Shown here: positions 1 to 6,566 of the stretch, in pieces
How the letters are laid out: every line of letters starts with the position of its first letter
How positions within the stretch are numbered: the first letter of the stretch is position 1
NCBI GenBank assembly: GCA_044224905.1
Contig: JBGAJN010000003.1
Location: forward strand, 1-64,000
Direction of reading: 5' to 3'
Length of the DNA: 64,000 nt
Origin: JBGAJN01 sp044224905
GTDB taxonomy: Bacteria; Verrucomicrobiota; Verrucomicrobiia; Limisphaerales; JBGAJN01
Made by a program: the position numbers and the translations under genes
Notes under the pieces: generated by a model
Seen by the model: only the letters and a program-made list of their open reading frames with translations
What the model was told of the DNA's origin: nothing
Databases searched by the model: none

Positions 1-29
1 TTGAGCCGCGATCCAGGATCAGGGTTCGG

Positions 30-56
30 CGCGCTCCTGACTGCGCGAGGAGCGCG
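30..56. other. 9-bp hairpin at window edge
   Basis: Arms at 30-38 and 48-56 are perfect 9-bp complements around a 9-base loop. It lies where the next tRNA-like gene of the array would be expected and may be part of one that runs off the left edge. I could not assign it. Confidence 0.35.
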
Positions 57-64
57 ATTCAAAG

Positions 65-138
65 TGGTCGTGCGGAAAGGTTCTGCCCCCTCAATTTCCG
101 GGTGTAGGCCAGACGTGATGCTATTTCACCACCGGACG
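65..138 (-). tRNA. tRNA-Val(UAC), altered elbow
   Basis: The acceptor CGTCCGG pairs with CCGCACG (one C.C mismatch) and CCA is encoded. D-stem GTGA/TCAC holds the loop AATAGCA with no GG. Anticodon stem TCTGG/CCGGA holds loop CCTACAC, giving UAC with C at position 33 instead of U. T-stem GAGGG/CCTTT holds loop GGCAGAA, so position 55 is G and 58 is G. Confidence 0.7.
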
Positions 139-161
139 GTTGAAGCTCGAATTGGGACGAT

Positions 162-235
162 TGGTTGCCTCGCCTGGATTTGCGCCAGGTCTGTCGGGGC
201 CAAAATCCGACGTGCTGCGGTTACACTACGAGGCC
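162..235 (-). tRNA. tRNA-Gln(UUG), altered elbow
   Basis: Acceptor GGCCTCG pairs with CGAGGCA except for a 1.72 G.A mismatch, and CCA is encoded. D-arm GTGT/GCAC has loop AACCGCA. Anticodon stem TCGGA/CCCGA has an A31.C39 mismatch; the loop TTTTGGC gives UUG. T-stem CCTGG/CCAGG is perfect with loop CGCAAAT (G55). Confidence 0.7.
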
Positions 236-244
236 ATGAATTGA

Positions 245-318
245 AGGAGCCGGAGGTAGTTGCAACCTCACCCAACCGGATTAAAAGTCCGGTGCCGGTC
301 TACTGTGGCGTCGGCTCC
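245..318 (-). tRNA. tRNA-Lys(UUU), altered elbow
   Basis: Acceptor GGAGCCG/CGGCTCC is a perfect 7-bp stem, but no CCA is encoded. Anticodon stem CCGGA/TCCGG holds the canonical-looking loop CTTTTAA (UUU). The D-stem is GCC/GGC with loop ACAGTAGACC lacking GG. T-stem GAGGT/ACCTC holds TGCAACT, G55 in place of psi55. Confidence 0.82.
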
Positions 319-325
319 ATGAAAT

Positions 326-409
326 TGGTGGGTGAGAGAGGACTTGCACCTCCAAGGCTCACAGATTCTCGATCTGTGGGGTCTTCTATTCCCGCTTAAC
401 CACTCACCC
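326..409 (-). tRNA. tRNA-Leu(GAG)-like, class I
   Basis: Acceptor GGGTGAG/CTCACCC is perfect and CCA is encoded. Anticodon stem ACAGA/TCTGT holds TCGAGAA, read as GAG with C33. T-stem GGAGG/CCTCT holds TGCAAGT (G55). The variable region is only about 7 nt, whereas bacterial tRNA-Leu normally has a long variable arm; the extra length is in the D domain (about 25 nt, including GCGGG). Identity is therefore uncertain. Confidence 0.65.
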
Positions 410-426
410 AAATTGGGAAAACGAAA

Positions 427-498
427 TGGAGCCTCCCGCCGGTGCTGCCCCGGCACGACTTGCTTACAAAGTAAGTCTGCAGTCGGCTGCGAGGAGGC
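427..498 (-). tRNA. tRNA-Thr(UGU), short D-arm
   Basis: Acceptor GCCTCCT/GGGAGGC (one U.G) plus encoded CCA. The D-arm shrinks to GCAG/CTGC with a 4-nt loop CCGA. Anticodon stem CTTAC/GCAAG has an A30.C40 mismatch and loop TTTGTAA (UGU). T-stem GCCGG/CCGGC holds GGCAGCA, lacking U54, U55 and A58. Mature length before CCA is 69 nt. Confidence 0.7.
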
Positions 499-520
499 AA
501 AAGGAGGATCGCGCAAGCAC

Positions 521-589
521 TCGCAGCCTCCGGTGCTGCCCCGGACGCAGCGGGCTTATGAAACCCGCTTGAGCGCTGGCGCGACTGCG
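521..589 (-). tRNA. tRNA-Met(CAU), short D-arm
   Basis: Acceptor CGCAGTC/GGCTGCG has 7 pairs; no CCA is encoded. The D-arm is GCG/CGC with 4-nt loop CCAG. Anticodon stem CGGGT/GCCCG holds TTCATAA (CAU). T-stem TCCGG/CCGGA holds GGCAGCA. It is 69 nt long, the same reduced design as the Thr(UGU) gene beside it. Whether it could be an initiator is unclear. Confidence 0.68.
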
Positions 590-618
590 TGTGCAGGCGC
601 AGCGCTACCAAATCGAAC

Positions 619-693
619 TGGAGCCCTCACTCGGAATTGCACCGAGCTCGTTCGCTTACCGAGCGAATGCATCACTGAAAATGCTTTGAGGGC
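619..693 (-). tRNA. tRNA-Thr(GGU), altered elbow
   Basis: Acceptor GCCCTCA/TGAGGGC is perfect and CCA is encoded. D-stem GCAT/ATGC holds TTTCAGTG with no GG. Anticodon stem TTCGC/GCGAA is perfect with loop TCGGTAA, so the anticodon is GGU and residue 33 is C. T-stem CTCGG/CCGAG holds TGCAATT (G55). Confidence 0.8.
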
Positions 694-701
694 TTGAACG
701 T

Positions 702-777
702 TGGTGTCCCCAGCTGGAATCTCACCCGCAACCTGACGCTTAGGACGAGCCTGCTCTGTGTGTTGAGCTAAGGGGAC
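702..777 (-). tRNA. tRNA-Arg(CCU), altered elbow
   Basis: Acceptor GTCCCCT pairs with TGGGGAC over six pairs (T7.T66 mismatch); CCA is encoded. D-stem GCTC/GAGC holds AACACACA. Anticodon stem GGCTC/GCGTC has one T.C mismatch; loop GTCCTAA gives CCU. T-loop TGAGATT has G55 and also A56, and the D-loop here lacks GC, a matching departure. Confidence 0.68.
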
Positions 778-985
778 AAGGGATCAAATTCCTGGCCGGC
801 CGCTTTCACCGGCTAAGTCACCTCGCGTGGAGGCCGCTGAAGCTGCCTCGCGTTCAGGAGTTCGAAATGGTACGCGCGTCCGGTATCGATCCGAAACCCG
901 GCGCTGATCTAGTGCGATGCGGGGTATGAGGCCACCCGTGGTCGTGTGCTAAGACGTTTCGTTGAGCTACCCCAGTGCAGCGTTT
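778..985 (-). other. unresolved degenerate tRNA-like segment
   Basis: An Ile(GAU)-like form ends with encoded CCA at 868-870: acceptor GCACACG pairs with CGCGCGT with two A.C mismatches, anticodon loop is TAGATCA (A33), and T-stem TTCGG/CCGGA holds ATCGATA, one of the few loops with U55. Between 778 and 867 is a Phe(GAA)-like anticodon hairpin (AGCCG/CGGCC, loop GTGAAAG) without a clear T-arm or acceptor. These may be decayed tRNA genes. Confidence 0.4.
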
Positions 986-989
986 TCGC

Positions 990-1418
990 TCAACTTTCGC
1001 GCTCCTTGAAGAGTTGAAGCAATCGTTGGCAAACGGTCGGGTCGGTAGCCAATCCCGTGGACAATGGCGTGTTCAGGAATTCGGTGTAACCCGGCGTGTT
1101 TTTGGTTTCTTCCCTGTCGAGATTGCGGAACCCCATATACCAGTAAGGGAACTGCCGTGCATCACAATCACCTTCAATCAACGTCATCATGTTATGATGA
1201 CGGGGATCCAACTGAATTTTGCGAACCATCGTTCGAACTGCTTGTTCGGGACCTTCGAGGACCTGAAGGAAGTCGCCGTTCTTGTAGAGCAACATGCCGC
1301 TTAGACCGAGCTTGGAATTGGTTTCGCGACTGCGGGCCAGCAGCTCAAGCAGTTCGGACTCGGTAAACGCCTTGGTGGCGACGCTCGAGTACACGTGAAA
1401 GAAACATTTTTCAGACAT
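990..1418 (-). CDS. BLUF-domain blue-light sensor, 142 aa
   Basis: This is a single-domain BLUF protein, a flavin-binding blue-light photoreceptor. Residues matching the AppA photocycle set are visible: Tyr10, Asn34, Gln52 (in an F-L-Q-V-L-E-G motif) and Trp93. Their spacings (24, 18 and 41) equal those of AppA Y21, N45, Q63 and W104. There is no fused output domain, so it probably acts on a partner protein. The ATG at 1418 is chosen because the domain begins within ten residues of it; the open frame upstream is not conserved-looking. It sits inside the tRNA array in the same orientation as tRNA genes, Ro60 and both RtcB genes. A light or redox link to RNA repair is only an inference. Confidence 0.88.
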   Translation of the reverse strand: MSEKCFFHVYSSVATKAFTESELLELLARSRETNSKLGLSGMLLYKNGDFLQVLEGPEQAVRTMVRKIQLDPRHHNMMTLIEGDCDARQFPYWYMGFRNLDREETKNTPGYTEFLNTPLSTGLATDPTVCQRLLQLFKERES

Positions 1419-1591
1419 ATTCGCAAAGCGGCACTGCTCACGGCAGAGCGCTCGGTGTAACATCGTCAGAAGCGCACTGACGCAATGCGGAATGTTTGTC
1501 TGATAACTCTGTAAGGATTTCACTGACACAGTGAGGAGTTTGTATCTGCCGGCGCTTGAACTGCCCGCTCGTTGGTTCTGTCTGCTAAGGC

Positions 1592-1679
1592 TGGCGGAAT
1601 GCCGTGGACTTGCACCACTTGCCCGAAAGCACGCACTCGTTAGCACTGAGGCCCGGCCCGCTTGACCGGTGGACATTCC
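1592..1679 (-). tRNA. tRNA-Ser(GCU), altered elbow
   Basis: Acceptor GGAATGT/GCATTCC with discriminator G and encoded CCA. D-stem CCGG/CCGG holds TCAAGCGGG. Anticodon stem CCTCA/CGAGT has A31.C39 and a 27.43 mismatch; loop GTGCTAA gives GCU. A long variable arm fits tRNA-Ser. T-loop TGCAAGT has G55. Confidence 0.75.
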
Positions 1680-1683
1680 AAAA

Positions 1684-1759
1684 TGGTGCCGCGTGAAAGA
1701 TTCGCACCTTCAACCTTCCCGTTCTGAGCGGGACGCCTCTGCTGTTGGGCTAACGCGGC
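1684..1759 (-). tRNA. tRNA with Leu anticodon CAG, class I
   Basis: Acceptor GCCGCGT/ACGCGGC is perfect and CCA is encoded. D-stem GCC/GGC holds CAACAGCAGA. Anticodon stem TCCCG/CGGGA is perfect with loop CTCAGAA (CAG). T-stem GAAGG/CTTTC holds TGCGAAT (G55). The 5-nt variable region is not what a bacterial tRNA-Leu normally has. Confidence 0.8.
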
Positions 1760-1765
1760 ATAACT

Positions 1766-1841
1766 TGGTGCATCCGGCAGGACTCCCACCTGCAAACTCT
1801 CCGTTCGAAGCGGAGCATGATTGTAATTTCACCACGGATGC
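1766..1841 (-). tRNA. tRNA-Arg(UCG), altered elbow
   Basis: Acceptor GCATCCG/CGGATGC and anticodon stem CTCCG/CGGAG are perfect; loop CTTCGAA gives UCG. CCA is encoded. T-stem GCAGG/CCTGC holds TGGGAGT, with G55 and G56. The D-loop AATTACAA has neither GG nor GC. Confidence 0.82.
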
Positions 1842-1846
1842 GGAAA

Positions 1847-1920
1847 TGGAGAGTCGCCACGGTGCTGCCCCGTGCTCTGCGGCTTAAGAGACCGCTGCAT
1901 CGCTGCAATGCTTGCGACCT
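1847..1920 (-). tRNA. tRNA-Lys(CUU), altered elbow
   Basis: Acceptor AGGTCGC pairs with GCGACTC with A1.C72 and a G.U; CCA is encoded. D-stem GCAT/ATGC holds TGCAGCG. Anticodon stem GCGGT/GCCGC holds CTCTTAA (CUU). T-stem CACGG/CCGTG holds GGCAGCA, the same T-loop as the Thr(UGU) and Met genes. Confidence 0.76.
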
Positions 1921-1943
1921 TGATGGCCGTCTGCGAAGACCGC

Positions 1944-2012
1944 GACGCGAAGGCGGAGTTGAACCGCCGCGGCCAGGCCTGTGAGGTCCTGGCCGCCACC
2001 GGGATTTCGCGT
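1944..2012 (-). tRNA. tRNA-Val(CAC)-like, canonical T-loop
   Basis: Acceptor ACGCGAA/TTCGCGT is perfect; no CCA. T-stem GGCGG/CCGCC holds TTCAACT, a rare array member with canonical U54-U55-C56. Using a 17-nt anticodon arm the loop is CTCACAG (CAC, U33) on stem AGGAC/GCCTG with an A30.C40 mismatch. An alternative 7-bp stem with a 10-nt loop also fits. The D region is only 15 nt. Confidence 0.5.
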
Positions 2013-2102
2013 CGCGAGAAATGGACGGGCATGAGGGAAGCGCGCCCTCTATTCTGATTTGGATGACCAGCGTGTATCTCTCAACACTTATGCCCGAAGA
2101 AA

Positions 2103-2177
2103 TGGAATCCCGTGCTGGAATTGCACCAGCCTTTGCGGTTCTGCAAACCGCCACCTGAGCTAATCGGCCAACGGGAT
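2103..2177 (-). tRNA. tRNA-Cys(GCA), altered elbow
   Basis: Acceptor ATCCCGT/ACGGGAT is perfect and CCA is encoded. Anticodon stem GCGGT/ACCGC is perfect with loop TTGCAGA (GCA). T-stem GCTGG/CCAGC holds TGCAATT (G55). The D-arm has a 3-bp stem GCC/GGC and a 13-nt loop that contains AGC and also GG. It is the first array gene downstream of rtcB. Confidence 0.84.
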
Positions 2178-2189
2178 TTGAAATTAAAG

Positions 2190-2229
2190 AGCGGACAGAA
2201 GATTTGAGCTCTGCCCGCTTTGTTTTTTT
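2190..2229. terminator. hairpin with U-run after rtcB
   Basis: Arms 2190-2199 and 2210-2219 pair over ten positions with one A.C mismatch. The U-run (2219-2229) is on the plus strand, so as an intrinsic terminator it works best for plus-strand transcripts. In the direction of rtcB the tail is poor in U, so readthrough from rtcB into the tRNA genes is plausible. Confidence 0.45.
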
Positions 2230-2245
2230 GTGAACTACCTTCCGC

Positions 2246-3772
2246 CTAGGCCGCGCCCTTGAGGCTCGCGTCGGAGTCCTTGATCACGAAGCGCGCCTTG
2301 AGCCGCGCGACTTCGCTCGCCAGTCCGGCGGCTTTCACCGAGTCCAGCACGGCGTCGAAGTCCTTGTAGGCGGCGGGTGCCTCGTCCTTCGGATACTGGC
2401 GGCAGTTCGTCAGGATGTCGTGCGCGGTGAACTCGTCGTCCACGGTCTTCTGGTCGAGCGTGCGGTCGGCCATCTTGCGGCCCATGCAGCGGCCCGCGCC
2501 GTGGTTCACCGAATACGCCGCCACGTGCGCGCCCGCCTCGGCGCTCATGATGGCGCTGCCGGCCGTCGGATTGCCGGGGAGCAGGATCGGATGACCGGTC
2601 GCGGCGAACGGCGTTTCCTTCAGGGACGGATGTCCCGCCGGGAACGCGCGCGTCGCGCCTTTGCGATGCACCCAGCCTTCGCCGCTAAATCCGCCGCGGG
2701 CGTCCGGGAGCAGTTCCTTGCGCGCGATATTGTGGCTGATGAAATACACCAGCGACCCTTTCACGCCGGGAATCACTTCCTGGAAGGCCTCAAGCACGAG
2801 CGCGTTGATGAGCAGGTGGTTGATCGTCGCGAAGTTCGCGCCGAGCGCCATGTCATCCAGATACGCGTCCGCCTCGGGCGTTCCCAGCGGCGCATAGACG
2901 AGTTCCTTGTCCTCGCCGGGCAGCGGGATGTCCCACGACTCGAACTTGCGCTGGAGATCGCGGAACTGGCCGCTCGCCAGGGCGTGGCCGAATCCGCGCG
3001 AGCCGCAGTGCGAGAGGAAACCCACGCAACCATCGCGCAGGCCGAACACGTCGGCCGTCTGTCGCGCGCGGTCGTTGTCCTTCGCGATCTGCACCACTTC
3101 GCATTCGCCGAAATGATTACCGCCGCCATAGGAGCCGAGCTGCGTAATCTTTTCGAGGAAGTTGGAGAAGCGATTCGCGCGCAGCCATTCGAGACGGAGC
3201 GCGAGCGTGTCGTGCGTGCCGTCGTGGCCGGTGTGCGCCGCGTCTTCGCAACGCTGCGCCCAGTCCGTCGGAATGCCGAGCGCGTAGAGGACTTCGGCCG
3301 AGCCACCGTCCGTGGCGACCTTCACGCCGAGATCCTCGCCGATCTTGCGGGACTTGCGCGCGGAGCGTTGTCCACGGCCGGGTCCGGTCGGAGTGCGTTC
3401 AAGAATCGCGTCGATGAGCGCGCGGCGGGTCGTCTTGTCGGCCACTTGATCGGCGGGCAGGTCGAGTTGTAGGAAGCTCATCGAGCATTTGATGTCCACG
3501 CCGACCGGGCCGGGATAGACGTGCGTCGGCGACGTGAGCACACAGCCGACCGGCGCGCCGTAGCCCGCGTGTGCATCGGGATTGAGCACGAGGTCGGTGA
3601 CTCCGGGCGCGCTGCGGGCGTTGAGCGCCTGTTGCAGGCACGTCGCATCGAAGCCGGCGCGAATCGAGTTCGTGCCGATGACGGTGATGGGCTTACCCTT
3701 GTCGCCCGGCGCGGGAATGAAGCCGGTGGCTTCACCCGTCGGATGAATCTGGGTGGGGTTGGTCGTGTTCAT
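2246..3772 (-). CDS. rtcB: RtcB-type RNA ligase, long paralog (508 aa)
   Basis: RtcB joins RNA 2',3'-cyclic phosphate ends to 5'-OH ends using GTP and Mn(II), and repairs cleaved tRNA in bacteria. Visible hallmarks: DAHAG at 66-70, D-I-K-C-S-M at 93-98 (metal-binding Cys; the usual form is DIGCGM), GGGNHF at 216-221, HCGSRG at 255-260 and HGAGR at 424-428, whose His is the guanylylation site in the family. The ATG at 3772 is chosen because homology begins soon after; the frame extends 82 codons upstream with no family-like sequence and no clear ribosome site. It is the third protein gene of a Ro60, ClpP-like, RtcB series with 82 bp to its upstream neighbour. It is clearly different in sequence from the second copy at 8698-7568, so the two are old paralogs, not a recent duplication. 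Confidence 0.93.
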   Translation of the reverse strand: MNTTNPTQIHPTGEATGFIPAPGDKGKPITVIGTNSIRAGFDATCLQQALNARSAPGVTDLVLNPDAHAGYGAPVGCVLTSPTHVYPGPVGVDIKCSMSFLQLDLPADQVADKTTRRALIDAILERTPTGPGRGQRSARKSRKIGEDLGVKVATDGGSAEVLYALGIPTDWAQRCEDAAHTGHDGTHDTLALRLEWLRANRFSNFLEKITQLGSYGGGNHFGECEVVQIAKDNDRARQTADVFGLRDGCVGFLSHCGSRGFGHALASGQFRDLQRKFESWDIPLPGEDKELVYAPLGTPEADAYLDDMALGANFATINHLLINALVLEAFQEVIPGVKGSLVYFISHNIARKELLPDARGGFSGEGWVHRKGATRAFPAGHPSLKETPFAATGHPILLPGNPTAGSAIMSAEAGAHVAAYSVNHGAGRCMGRKMADRTLDQKTVDDEFTAHDILTNCRQYPKDEAPAAYKDFDAVLDSVKAAGLASEVARLKARFVIKDSDASLKGAA

Positions 3773-3818
3773 GGTTTTGATTGAGTGAAGGGTTAATGTT
3801 TTTCTAGCGAAAGGAAAA

Positions 3819-3848
3819 CGCGGGCGGAAGCTTTCGTCTCCACCCGCG
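3819..3848. other. GC-rich hairpin between genes
   Basis: A GC-rich inverted repeat (CGCGGGCGGA near 3819, CACCCGCG ending 3848) lies between the ClpP-like gene and rtcB. Similar hairpins follow the Ro60 gene and rtcB. No U-run follows on the minus strand, so RNA processing or stability is as likely as termination. Confidence 0.45.
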
Positions 3849-3854
3849 TCCGAG

Positions 3855-4508
3855 TTATTTCCGAGTGTTGATCTGCGGTTTGTTGCGAACTGGCTTGGGT
3901 TTGCGGTCGCGCTCCAAGCCTCCATCGCGCTGCCGTGGTATGCCGAAGGCGGTGGCGAGGAAGCTTTCGAGTTGCTCGCTCTCCACCAAACCGAATTGGC
4001 GCAACACCGGCACTTCAACCGCGCGGCCCACGAGTTCTTTCACGGGAAGGAACTCGTTGATGAGTTGCAACACCTTGGCATGGTCCGCTTCCTCCGGATC
4101 GATCTCGGTATACGAATCGACATATTTCAATTCGTCGTCCTTCCAGACCTTTTCCGCGAAGTCGCTGGCTTCCTCCGCCACATTCGCGCGACGGAAGAAC
4201 ACCCGCGCGTCCGCGCGAATAATCCGGCGATCGCCCTGTAACCAGACGAGCACCGAGCCGTTCTGCAAACTGGAGCGAGCATGGGTGATGACCTGCGTTT
4301 TCGGGGAGCGTTGATTCAGAATGGAGCGAATCAACAGCGCCCAGTCAGCGGGAATCTCTCCTTCGCCCAGCATGTCGATCTGGAGTTGGCGCGGCTTGCG
4401 GGCCAGTACCTTTTCCAGCTCAGCAACTCGCTTGATGTAGTACGAGTTGCCACAGTGCAAGAGGCTCAACGGAAACCGGAGAGGCTCTCGCTTGGTTTTT
4501 GATTTCAT
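3855..4508 (-). CDS. ClpP/crotonase-fold-like protein of unknown function (217 aa)
   Basis: I do not recognise this as a named family. The stretch from about residue 70 to 108 resembles the ClpP-like fold: a G-S-V-L-V-W-L-Q-G-D-R-R-I-I segment followed by D-A-R-V-F-F-R-R-A, where true ClpP-like proteases have a helix, G-D-x-R and then the M-I-H motif carrying the catalytic His. Here His is absent, and a nucleophile Ser is ambiguous (S79/S80 or S85), so a working serine protease is doubtful. The C-terminal tail is basic and Arg/Lys rich, which could contact RNA. It starts at the ATG at 4508, 103 bp after the Ro60 stop, and precedes rtcB; its conserved-looking position argues for a role in the same RNA pathway. 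The fold assignment is tentative. Confidence 0.6.
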   Translation of the reverse strand: MKSKTKREPLRFPLSLLHCGNSYYIKRVAELEKVLARKPRQLQIDMLGEGEIPADWALLIRSILNQRSPKTQVITHARSSLQNGSVLVWLQGDRRIIRADARVFFRRANVAEEASDFAEKVWKDDELKYVDSYTEIDPEEADHAKVLQLINEFLPVKELVGRAVEVPVLRQFGLVESEQLESFLATAFGIPRQRDGGLERDRKPKPVRNKPQINTRK

Positions 4509-4561
4509 ATCTGCTTTCGAATTTCGAGTTCATGTTGGTTTATTTTAGTTAGATCAAAGGC

Positions 4562-4589
4562 GCGGGCGGGAACATGTGTCCCCGCCCGC
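4562..4589. other. perfect 9-bp GC-rich hairpin after Ro60 gene
   Basis: Arms GCGGGCGGG (4562-4570) and CCCGCCCGC (4581-4589) flank a 10-base loop, just after the Ro60 stop codon. There is no U-run on the minus strand. It resembles the hairpin at 3819-3848. Confidence 0.5.
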
Positions 4590-4611
4590 ATTGTGTTTTG
4601 GATTTTGGTCG

Positions 4612-6300
4612 TCAACCGCGGACGAAGTCCGCGATCACTGCCGGCGCGCTCGTGTCGAAGCCGACGACGTCGAGCATGCCGCGGTCGTTCGGGTCGGCGA
4701 GGGTGAAGCCGTTGGAGGTCATGCCCACCACGACTGCCTTCGCGTCGCCGACGAACTCGCTGCGATACTGCCGCAGCGCCTGCGCCGCGTGGACGTTGCC
4801 CGCCCACGTTTCGCTGTCCGTGTAGGTGATGAAGCCCGACACGTTGAGCTTATTGCGGGCGGCCCACAGCATCGGCAGTGCGCAATCCGTGCCGCCCATC
4901 GGGATGGCTTCGATGCGCTGGATGACTTCAGCCAGACGCATGCGCGGCGAGAGGTTAACGCGAGTGATACCCGGTTCGCCGCCACCCCACTTGCCGCCGT
5001 GACCACCAGCCGCAGCCGAGAACGCGATGATCTCGCATTCCGGTTCCGTCGCCGACGTGATTAGCGCCATGGCAGCGCTCGCTTCGCGGGCGTTGATGCA
5101 CGAACCCGCGATCATCGAGACCGCCATCGAACCGCTCACGTCGAGCGCGAGCAGCACCGGCATGCCGCACGGTTCAACGTTCTGGAACGTCGCGTAGAAC
5201 GCGTCGTCCAACGCGTCAACAACCGCCGAGACCGGCGACCACTTGAGCGCACCCTTGTCGCCGTGACCCTGGGCGTAGATCTTCTGCGCCACGAGGATTG
5301 CGAGCGGGTGGATGCGCGAGCGCTTAAGAGCCGTCTCGTCCGTTAGCTTGCGAAGAACGATCTTCTTCGCGTCGCTGAACGGCTTGATGAGGCCGAGGCT
5401 CGTCATCTTGCCGAGGTTACGGATCATCGCCGTCAACGGCATGCGCTGAAGCAGCGCGTCCCACACAGAAGCTTCGTTGAGCCACTGCGTCGGGATCGCT
5501 TCGCGCGGCAGGTCATGCTCGGCGATGAGCTTCACGATTTCGCGTGCGCCCGTCGCGCGCTTGGCCTGCTCGAATGCCGCAATGAGCTGCGGCAGTTCGC
5601 CGACCGCGCCATACTTCGCAACGCGGTCTTCACCGCGAACCTTGCGCTTCACTTCGCGTTCACCGAGCGAATCCGCGCCGGCCAGCATCCAGCGGAACAC
5701 CGCTTCGTGCTGAACGGACGGAGCCTTCGGGTGGGCGAGGCGGAGCAGGTCGGCGTGCGACCAGCCATCGCGCTGCTGATACTTCACGGCCTGATGCGCG
5801 AGGTCTTCGGCACCACGGTCCACATACCAGCGACCGACGGCGTTGCGGAGGCCACGGCCCCAGCCGCGCATCGCGTTCACGTATTCCGCGAAGTGGAACA
5901 GGTGCGTGCCGATGCGGCAGACCTTGTTCAGGTTCGTGAATGCGTGCGCCTTTGCCGGCGCGTCACCGTGCGTCGCGACGAGCGCGAGCGCAAAGATAGC
6001 CGGGTCGTTCTTCGGCGCGCGACCCGCATCGCTGATCTCAACAATGCGGTTCACAGCGCGGAGACCATCGGCCTTGATGCAACGGATGAGCGCGTCGTGG
6101 TTCTGCTTCACGAGGTCGCGTTCGCCGATGTAATACGTGCCGCCCTCGGCGCCGAGGATCAGGAAGCGGTCGAGCCGCGTCCAGTCATCGACCGGCCACG
6201 AGTAGCCGCCACCGGAGTTGCGAACCTGGTTCGAGCCCGGGATCGGTTGCGACTGCGGCGTAGTACGACGGTTGAAGAGTTTTGCGTAGTTGATAGCCAT
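4612..6300 (-). CDS. rsr: Ro60/TROVE-domain RNA-binding protein (562 aa)
   Basis: Ro60 proteins form a HEAT-like ring that binds misfolded RNA ends in the central hole and Y RNAs on the outer surface. The N-terminal ~370 residues match the TROVE module (for example F-T-N-L-N-K-V-C-R-I-G-T-H-L-F-H-F near 121). The C-terminal von Willebrand A domain has a complete MIDAS: D-V-S-G-S-M at 387-392, M-G-G-T-D and T-Y-T-D further on. Length is normal for bacterial Rsr. The start at 6300 is set by an AGGAGG ribosome site at 6306-6311. Five Y RNAs lie directly upstream on the same strand, the arrangement expected for bacterial Ro60. Downstream are the ClpP-like protein and rtcB, suggesting that RNA surveillance and ligation are linked here. 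Confidence 0.96.
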   Translation of the reverse strand: MAINYAKLFNRRTTPQSQPIPGSNQVRNSGGGYSWPVDDWTRLDRFLILGAEGGTYYIGERDLVKQNHDALIRCIKADGLRAVNRIVEISDAGRAPKNDPAIFALALVATHGDAPAKAHAFTNLNKVCRIGTHLFHFAEYVNAMRGWGRGLRNAVGRWYVDRGAEDLAHQAVKYQQRDGWSHADLLRLAHPKAPSVQHEAVFRWMLAGADSLGEREVKRKVRGEDRVAKYGAVGELPQLIAAFEQAKRATGAREIVKLIAEHDLPREAIPTQWLNEASVWDALLQRMPLTAMIRNLGKMTSLGLIKPFSDAKKIVLRKLTDETALKRSRIHPLAILVAQKIYAQGHGDKGALKWSPVSAVVDALDDAFYATFQNVEPCGMPVLLALDVSGSMAVSMIAGSCINAREASAAMALITSATEPECEIIAFSAAAGGHGGKWGGGEPGITRVNLSPRMRLAEVIQRIEAIPMGGTDCALPMLWAARNKLNVSGFITYTDSETWAGNVHAAQALRQYRSEFVGDAKAVVVGMTSNGFTLADPNDRGMLDVVGFDTSAPAVIADFVRG

Positions 6301-6305
6301 GTTGG

Positions 6306-6311
6306 CCTCCT
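6306..6311 (-). promoter_or_regulatory. ribosome binding site of Ro60 gene
   Basis: AGGAGG read on the minus strand, 5 nt before the ATG at 6300. It decides the start over upstream in-frame codons. Confidence 0.85.
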
Positions 6312-6361
6312 TTTCTTTGTGTGTGCGCCGCCAACTCTCGGCGCGACTGTTTTGTGTGTGA

Positions 6362-6427
6362 CTGCGGACAAGTTGGTGAACTTGGGGATTGTCAGTGGAA
6401 TGATAACCCAAGCTCTTCGGCCCGCAG
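6362..6427 (-). ncRNA. minimal Y RNA (Y5) without tRNA-like module
   Basis: The ends CTGCGG and CCGCAG pair, followed by the Ro60-type motif GGGCCGAAG on the 5' strand opposite CTTGTCC on the 3' strand. A second helix CTTGGG/CCCAAG encloses a loop beginning TTATC. It is 66 nt and ends about 60 nt before the Ro60 start codon. The same motif pair (GG-CCGAAG with CUUG) is conserved in animal Y RNAs. No T-arm or acceptor is present. Confidence 0.78.
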
Positions 6428-6434
6428 AAAGTGT

Positions 6435-6557
6435 GATGGACAAGGGACGTCGTGGAAAACTCCTTGAGGAGGCTGCTCTACCATTGAGCTACTGCCCATT
6501 GCGGGGCAGATCGGACTCGAACCGACAACCAGCGATAACCCACAACTTCGGCCCATC
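6435..6557 (-). ncRNA. Y RNA (Y4) with permuted tRNA-like module
   Basis: The terminal stem GATGGGC/GTCCATC carries the Ro60 motif GGGCCGAAG opposite CTTGTCC. After GGGTTATCG come, in order, a T-arm (GTCGG, loop TTCGAGT, CCGAT), an acceptor-like hairpin (CTGCCC/GGGCAG with loop CGCAAT), a canonical D-arm (GCTC, loop AATGGTA, GAGC) and a CTCC/GGAG hairpin. This order is that of YrlA-type Y RNAs, which mimic tRNA with the Ro-binding stem replacing the anticodon arm. Confidence 0.85.
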
Positions 6558-6566
6558 TAAAGGTCC

